A program made the translations under genes and the position numbers. A DNA stretch of 64,000 bases from Pedobacter puniceum (GTDB lineage: Bacteria > Bacteroidota > Bacteroidia > Sphingobacteriales > Sphingobacteriaceae), in NCBI RefSeq assembly GCF_009674685.1, contig NZ_WKJI01000001.1, positions 930,001 to 994,000 on the forward strand. The letters run 5' to 3'. A model generated the notes under the pieces. That model had not been told where the DNA came from. It saw nothing but the letters and a program-made list of their open reading frames with translations, and made no database searches. This document shows positions 61,962 to 64,000 of this stretch, in pieces; position 1 is the stretch's first letter; each line of letters starts with the position of its first letter.

Positions 61962-64000
61962 TTAATTTTTAACAATCCTCAGTTTTGCAAATTTCAGTAG
62001 TAATTGTTTTTGCCCAATCTCTTTAAAGAAAATAGTTGCTTTGATATCGGGCTTAGAGCCTTCTAAATTAATCACTTTTCCAAAGCCAAAGCGTTCGTGT
62101 TCTACCTCTTCGCCTACTTGTAGGTTAGAAGTATCATCTGGTGTAAACCCTTCGGTAGGCACATGTGCTTTTGCTAATAGGGAAGTAGTTTTTACTTTGC
62201 CAGCTACCGGTGGTTTAGGCTTAGAAAAATAATCTCCGCTACTAGTATTACTAGAACTGGTTTTACTTTGCCATTGTGTACGTTCATTCTCAAAAAACGG
62301 ATTACCTGCTGGGGCCTTCTTAACAAAATCTAATTCTAAATATTTAGGGTCTATTTCATCTAAAAACCTAGAAGGCTCACAATTAATTAAGCTACCAAAC
62401 TTAAATCTAGATGTTGCATAGCTCATATGCAATTTCTTTTCGGCCCGGGTAATCGCTACATAAAATAAACGACGTTCTTCTTCTAAATCTGCTCTAGAAT
62501 TTAAGGCCATTTGAGATGGAAACAAGTTTTCTTCTAAGCCTACAATATAAACTTGCGGAAACTCTAAACCTTTAGAAGAGTGTATGGTCATCAAGGAAAC
62601 GGTATCTTTATTGTCTCCTTTATCATTATCATCATTGGTAAGTAAAGCTACATCTTGCATAAAAACATCTAAACCTTTGTCTTCGATATCTTCACGTTCA
62701 GAAAATTCTTTAATACCATTTAACAACTCTTGGATGTTTTCATATCGGCTTAAGCCTTCTACAGATTTATCATCATATAAATCTTTTAGCAAGCCAGAGT
62801 GCTGGGCAATATGCAAAGCAGCATCATAAGCATTGCTGTTTTTAGCAACAGCGGCAAAACTTTTAATGGTAGTAGCAAAATTACTAACAGATAATGCTGC
62901 TCTATTATCAAGGTGTTGAGAAGCATTACTGATGATTTCAAACATGGTTTGATTTTGCTGATCTGCAGCAACGATAATTTTATCTATCGTAGTTTTTCCA
63001 ATTCCCCTTGCCGGATAATTGATAACTCTTTTAAAAGCTTCTTCATCACTAGGGTTAAATGTTAATCTGAAATATGCTATTAAATCTTTAATCTCTTTTC
63101 TTTGATAGAAAGATAAACCGCCATAAATTTTATAAGGGATATTTAGCTTTCTTAGAGCCTCCTCCATAGAACGAGACTGAGCATTTGTTCTATATAAAAT
63201 GGCAAAGTCATTCCAATTTAGAGCGTTATTACTTCTTTCTTGTAAGATAGATTCGGCAACACTTTTTCCTTCTTCATTATCAGAAAAAGAGCGAGTAATT
63301 TTTATTTTATCGCCGATATCGTTTTCAGAGAAAACATTTTTATCTAACTGGTTTTTATTGTTTGCAATAATGCTATTGGCAACATTTACTATATTTTGAG
63401 TAGAGCGATAGTTCTGCTCTAGCTTATAAATTTTAACGTCTGGATAATCCTTTTGGAAATTTAAGATATTTTGAATGTTAGCACCTCTAAAACCATAAAT
63501 ACTTTGCGCATCATCACCAACTACACATAAATTATAATTTACAGCAGCTAGCTTTTTTACAATCAGGTACTGCGAGAAATTAGTATCCTGATACTCGTCT
63601 ACCATTAAGTATTTAAACTTATGTTGATATTTATGTAAAACGTCTGGATGTTCTTTTAATAAAACATTGGTTTTAAAAAGTAAATCGTCAAAGTCCATTG
63701 CTCCAGCTTTAAAACAACGGGCAGCATAGGTTTCATAAACTTTACCCAACATACCTCTACCGGTAGAAAAATCTTCGGCCTGTATTTGCTCGTTCTGGTT
63801 ATACTCAGCGGCTGATATCAAATTGTTTTTGCACATTGAAATTCTTCCATATACAAAATTTGGGTTGTATAGCTTATCATCCAGATTCATCTCTTTCAGA
63901 ATAGCTTTAATTAAGCTTTTGCTATCATCAGTATCGTAAATGGTGAAGTTATTAGGATAGCCTATTTTATGTGCTTCTACACGGAGTATTTTGGCAAATA
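61962..64000 (-). CDS. UvrD/PcrA-type DNA helicase, 5' end beyond the window
   Basis: The frame is open to the right edge: before the ORF-track Met at 63890 it reads KILRVEAHKIGYPNNFTIYDTDDSKSLIKAILKE, which is part of the family. Walker A lies outside the window. Seen here: MDFDDLLFKT, LMVDEYQDTNFSQYLIVKKL (motif II), GDDAQSIYGFRGANIQNIL (III), LEQNYRSTQNIV (IV), TIHSSKGLEFPQVYIVGLEE (V) and EERRLFYVAITRAEKKL (VI). C-terminal part ends in a Tudor-like domain (GEEVEHERFGFGKVINLEG), as in PcrA. A 3'-5' helicase for repair and replication. Confidence 0.92.
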   Translation of the reverse strand, partial: FAKILRVEAHKIGYPNNFTIYDTDDSKSLIKAILKEMNLDDKLYNPNFVYGRISMCKNNLISAAEYNQNEQIQAEDFSTGRGMLGKVYETYAARCFKAGAMDFDDLLFKTNVLLKEHPDVLHKYQHKFKYLMVDEYQDTNFSQYLIVKKLAAVNYNLCVVGDDAQSIYGFRGANIQNILNFQKDYPDVKIYKLEQNYRSTQNIVNVANSIIANNKNQLDKNVFSENDIGDKIKITRSFSDNEEGKSVAESILQERSNNALNWNDFAILYRTNAQSRSMEEALRKLNIPYKIYGGLSFYQRKEIKDLIAYFRLTFNPSDEEAFKRVINYPARGIGKTTIDKIIVAADQQNQTMFEIISNASQHLDNRAALSVSNFATTIKSFAAVAKNSNAYDAALHIAQHSGLLKDLYDDKSVEGLSRYENIQELLNGIKEFSEREDIEDKGLDVFMQDVALLTNDDNDKGDNKDTVSLMTIHSSKGLEFPQVYIVGLEENLFPSQMALNSRADLEEERRLFYVAITRAEKKLHMSYATSRFKFGSLINCEPSRFLDEIDPKYLELDFVKKAPAGNPFFENERTQWQSKTSSSNTSSGDYFSKPKPPVAGKVKTTSLLAKAHVPTEGFTPDDTSNLQVGEEVEHERFGFGKVINLEGSKPDIKATIFFKEIGQKQLLLKFAKLRIVKN

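Overview
The window is AT-rich DNA from a member of the Bacteroidota, most likely a Sphingobacteriaceae (Pedobacter-like) chromosome. The reasons are: TAnnTTTG-type -7 promoter elements sitting just upstream of start codons, little Shine-Dalgarno sequence, family markers typical of the phylum (DUF5103 type IX secretion plug protein, DUF4290, DACNV-type protein, DUF6580 transporter, CtlX, SusC-like TonB receptor grammar, IPT/TIG lipoprotein) and a MurA with Asp in place of the fosfomycin-target Cys. No rRNA, tRNA, CRISPR array or insertion sequence was seen.

Layout. 1-3940: an McrBC-like modification-dependent restriction module (AAA GTPase plus DUF2357/PD-(D/E)XK nuclease), with the end of a further gene upstream. 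4092-10970: a secreted protein, a candidate small RNA with its own promoter and terminator, then housekeeping genes (ubiX, mtaB, lgt, gtrA-like, inositol monophosphatase, haem-binding protein, a DACNV/DisA-like nucleotide cyclase). 11122-16494: two small convergent genes, then a cobalamin riboswitch that leads a B12 uptake and salvage run (BtuB-like receptor, DUF6580 membrane protein, CobU, sirtuin, DUF71 PP-loop protein). 16715-20577: arginine metabolism on the minus strand (arginine decarboxylase, CtlX, arginine deiminase-like). 20698-22083: mnmE.

22084-32301: a defence island, the most interesting part of the window. An Eco57I-like DNA methyltransferase gene ends in a specificity domain that lies inside a DNA segment bounded by inverted repeats. 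A second, silent, in-frame version of that C-terminal domain lies tail-to-tail on the opposite strand, and an Mpi/Hin-type serine invertase gene starts 35 bp beyond the outer repeat. A second, inner pair of 27-bp inverted repeats splits the specificity region in two, so up to four C-termini could be made. The island continues with an AlbA_2/Schlafen-type ATP-binding protein and a PLD-nuclease/SNF2-helicase fusion, the latter preceded by a 26-bp perfect palindrome. I read this as a phase-variable restriction or defence system; the layout mirrors the phage Mu G segment.

32481-44827: a GH43-like secreted enzyme, IPT/TIG lipoprotein and outer-membrane protein, sucC, a three-gene coupled run (LolD-like ATPase, degenerate ATP-grasp, degenerate HAD), an S41 protease, a small conserved protein, SlyD-type isomerase and a DUF255 thioredoxin-domain protein. 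44828-45838 and 58543-59679 are about 1 kb each of non-coding DNA holding copies of the same long dispersed repeat. 45839-64000: GH25 lysozyme, smc, a membrane-anchored small protein, acyl-CoA thioesterase, T9SS plug protein, ABC-F ATPase, VOC protein, polyprenyl synthase, RNase R, murA, DUF4290 protein with an RGG/Asn-rich tail, and uvrD/pcrA, whose 5' end is cut by the window edge.

All calls come from reading the sequence and the supplied translations; no database search was run.
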